Shown here piece by piece: positions 7,578 to 8,137 of a DNA stretch of 8,137 nt. A program made the translations under genes and the position numbers. Origin of the DNA: Halieaceae bacterium UBA3479 (GTDB lineage: Bacteria > Pseudomonadota > Gammaproteobacteria > Pseudomonadales > Halieaceae); the NCBI GenBank assembly GCA_002377985.1, contig DFQW01000192.1, positions 1 to 8,137 of the forward strand, written 5' to 3'. The notes under the pieces were generated by a model. The model worked only from the letters and a program-made list of their open reading frames with translations. It did not search any database and had not been told where the DNA came from. The stretch's first letter is position 1, and every line of letters starts with the position of its first letter.

Positions 7578-7663
7578 GGCATCCGGCGGTATCGCTTTGT
7601 GCTGGGGCACCTTCTCAGTTGTGCATCGTGCGATGGGAGTTCAACCGGGCTGCGCGTACCCAT

Positions 7664-7718
7664 CGAGATAGATTGAGGCAGGCCGAGATAGCGCGAGTTA
7701 ATCGAGAAAGGCTCGGAG
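7664..7718 (+). repeat. Helically phased GAG repeats
   Basis: GAG triplets start at 7665, 7675, 7685, 7695, 7704 and 7716, four of them preceded by C. CGAGATAG occurs twice exactly 20 bases apart (7664-7671 and 7684-7691). The steps of 10, 10, 10, 9 and 12 bases are close to one DNA turn, as in a tandem operator on one face of the helix. No gene explains the pattern. It may be chance. Confidence 0.4.
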
Positions 7719-7877
7719 GTTGGGTTCGGTTGCGAGCGACGGTTGCTCCGCTCACGCTTTTCGTCGGGTTACGACAGGGTAGGCAGGCAGATGCTTGTCG
7801 GCCGGGATACTCTGGTACTCTACAGCGGGAAGTGCCTCGCAAAAGAGCGCGACAAAAGGCAGTGCCAAGAGGGCGCC

Positions 7878-8137
7878 GTGAGGCCACAGGGGGCATCAAG
7901 CATAGAGACTCAGTCTGAACATCAACAACCGCTGAGTCTCGGTATCCGACTCAGCTACGGCCTCGGTGCCGTGGCCTACGGCATCAAAGACAACGGCTTT
8001 GCCTATTTCCTATTGTTGTTTTACACCGCGGTAGTGGGTCTCGATCCCGCGCTCGCAGGCTTGGCACTTTTAATAGCGCTATTGCTCGACGGCCTCGGCG
8101 ACCCCATCGTCGGTTACTGGTCGGACAATCTGCGCTC
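7878..8137 (+). CDS. GPH-family (MelB-like) sodium/sugar-type symporter, N-terminal part (3' end cut off by the window)
   Basis: An open frame of 86 codons runs off the window. It reads as the start of an inner-membrane MFS transporter of the glycoside-pentoside-hexuronide:cation symporter family. Seen: a polar start (1-18), then SYGLGAVAYGIKDNGFAYFL (26-45) leading through a first membrane helix (about 29-54), a second helix (about 57-72), and DGLGDPIVGYWSDNLR (71-86). Asp71 and Asp75 have the four-residue spacing of the MelB cation-site aspartates (Asp55/Asp59), so cation-coupled transport is expected; the substrate cannot be inferred from this part. GTG 7878 was chosen because GAGGG (7869-7873) lies four bases upstream and the family core begins soon after. 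It is divergent from gcvT. A 9-bp inverted repeat lies within its first 21 codons. Confidence 0.85.
   Translation, partial: MRPQGASSIETQSEHQQPLSLGIRLSYGLGAVAYGIKDNGFAYFLLLFYTAVVGLDPALAGLALLIALLLDGLGDPIVGYWSDNLR
7905..7954 (+). repeat. Inverted repeat with a competing third copy at the start of the symporter gene
   Basis: GAGACTCAG (7905-7913) and CTGAGTCTC (7932-7940) are perfect 9-bp inverted repeats with an 18-base loop. A further GACTCAG (7948-7954) can pair with the same CTGAGTC (7932-7938) across a nine-base loop, so two exclusive hairpins are possible. Both lie in codons 10-26 if translation starts at GTG 7878. Confidence 0.55.

Larger units (their letters stand above)
7521..7877. other. 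Gene-free divergent region between the gcvT leader and the symporter gene
   Basis: About 360 bases without a gene I would accept. Open frames exist on both strands (plus 7619-7918, minus 7615-7899) but read as low-complexity arginine- and serine-rich chains with no recognisable domain or good start. What it holds: the candidate gcv promoter (7549-7577), hairpins at 7567-7579 and 7599-7610, a run of GAG triplets at about 10-base spacing (7664-7718), and a TACTCT direct repeat (7808-7813 and 7816-7821). The second TACTCT follows TGG and has TTGTCG (7795-7800) 15 bases upstream, a weak candidate promoter for the symporter. Confidence 0.5.

Noticed and set aside
7756..7773. A GTCG-GGTTA-CGAC mini-palindrome resembling dispersed GTCGGGTTA-type intergenic repeats
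   Set aside because: Only a 4-bp stem and a single copy are present in the window; calling a REP-like element would need other genomic copies.
7619..7918. A 99-codon plus-strand open frame (and a 94-codon minus-strand frame over the same bases) in the gap before the symporter
   Set aside because: Composition is arginine-rich and without domain, no convincing ribosome site is seen, and the plus-strand frame overlaps the symporter start; both frames look like chance in GC-rich DNA.

Overview
The window (8137 bases, GC-rich, densely coding) looks like ordinary chromosomal housekeeping DNA from a proteobacterium, most likely a marine-type gammaproteobacterium. That placement is inferred from the protein flavour (a type II thymidine kinase, a full-length single-chain glycine dehydrogenase, an acetoacetyl-CoA synthetase, a GPH-type symporter) and from a tandem glycine riboswitch in front of gcvT. 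No search was run, so the taxonomy is tentative. I see no mobile element, CRISPR array, rRNA or tRNA.

Left part, plus strand (1-3200). The window opens inside a medium-chain (zinc-less, quinone-oxidoreductase-like) dehydrogenase. Its stop codon overlaps the GTG start of an acetoacetyl-CoA synthetase by four bases, so the two are almost certainly cotranscribed and probably translationally coupled. After a 111-base gap comes tdk (thymidine kinase), which has its own Shine-Dalgarno sequence. tdk converges on gcvP across an 80-base gap.

Right part, minus strand (3281-7520). gcvT and gcvP form a glycine-cleavage operon reading leftwards, in the order riboswitch, gcvT, gcvP. gcvP is the PLP-dependent glycine decarboxylase (P protein) and gcvT the tetrahydrofolate aminomethyltransferase (T protein). 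The lipoyl carrier gene gcvH, usually next to these, is not between them and is not elsewhere in the window. The gcvT leader carries a clear two-aptamer glycine riboswitch (7367-7520). It is followed by a 70-base expression platform with two mutually exclusive hairpins, one of which would hide the gcvT Shine-Dalgarno sequence. No U-tract terminator is seen there, so translational control is the best reading. A candidate promoter lies just upstream of the aptamers.

Right edge (7521-8137). A gene-free stretch of about 360 bases separates the divergent gcvT leader from the start of a GPH-family (MelB-like) cation symporter that runs off the window. This stretch holds the candidate gcv promoter, a small palindrome at its -35 position, and an unusual run of GAG triplets spaced about 10 bases apart. 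The first codons of the symporter contain a perfect 9-bp inverted repeat with a third, competing copy downstream.

The strongest regulatory system here is the glycine riboswitch, a known class. I found nothing I can defend as a wholly new biological system; the less explained signals are the expression platform, the phased GAG repeats and the inverted repeats at the symporter start.
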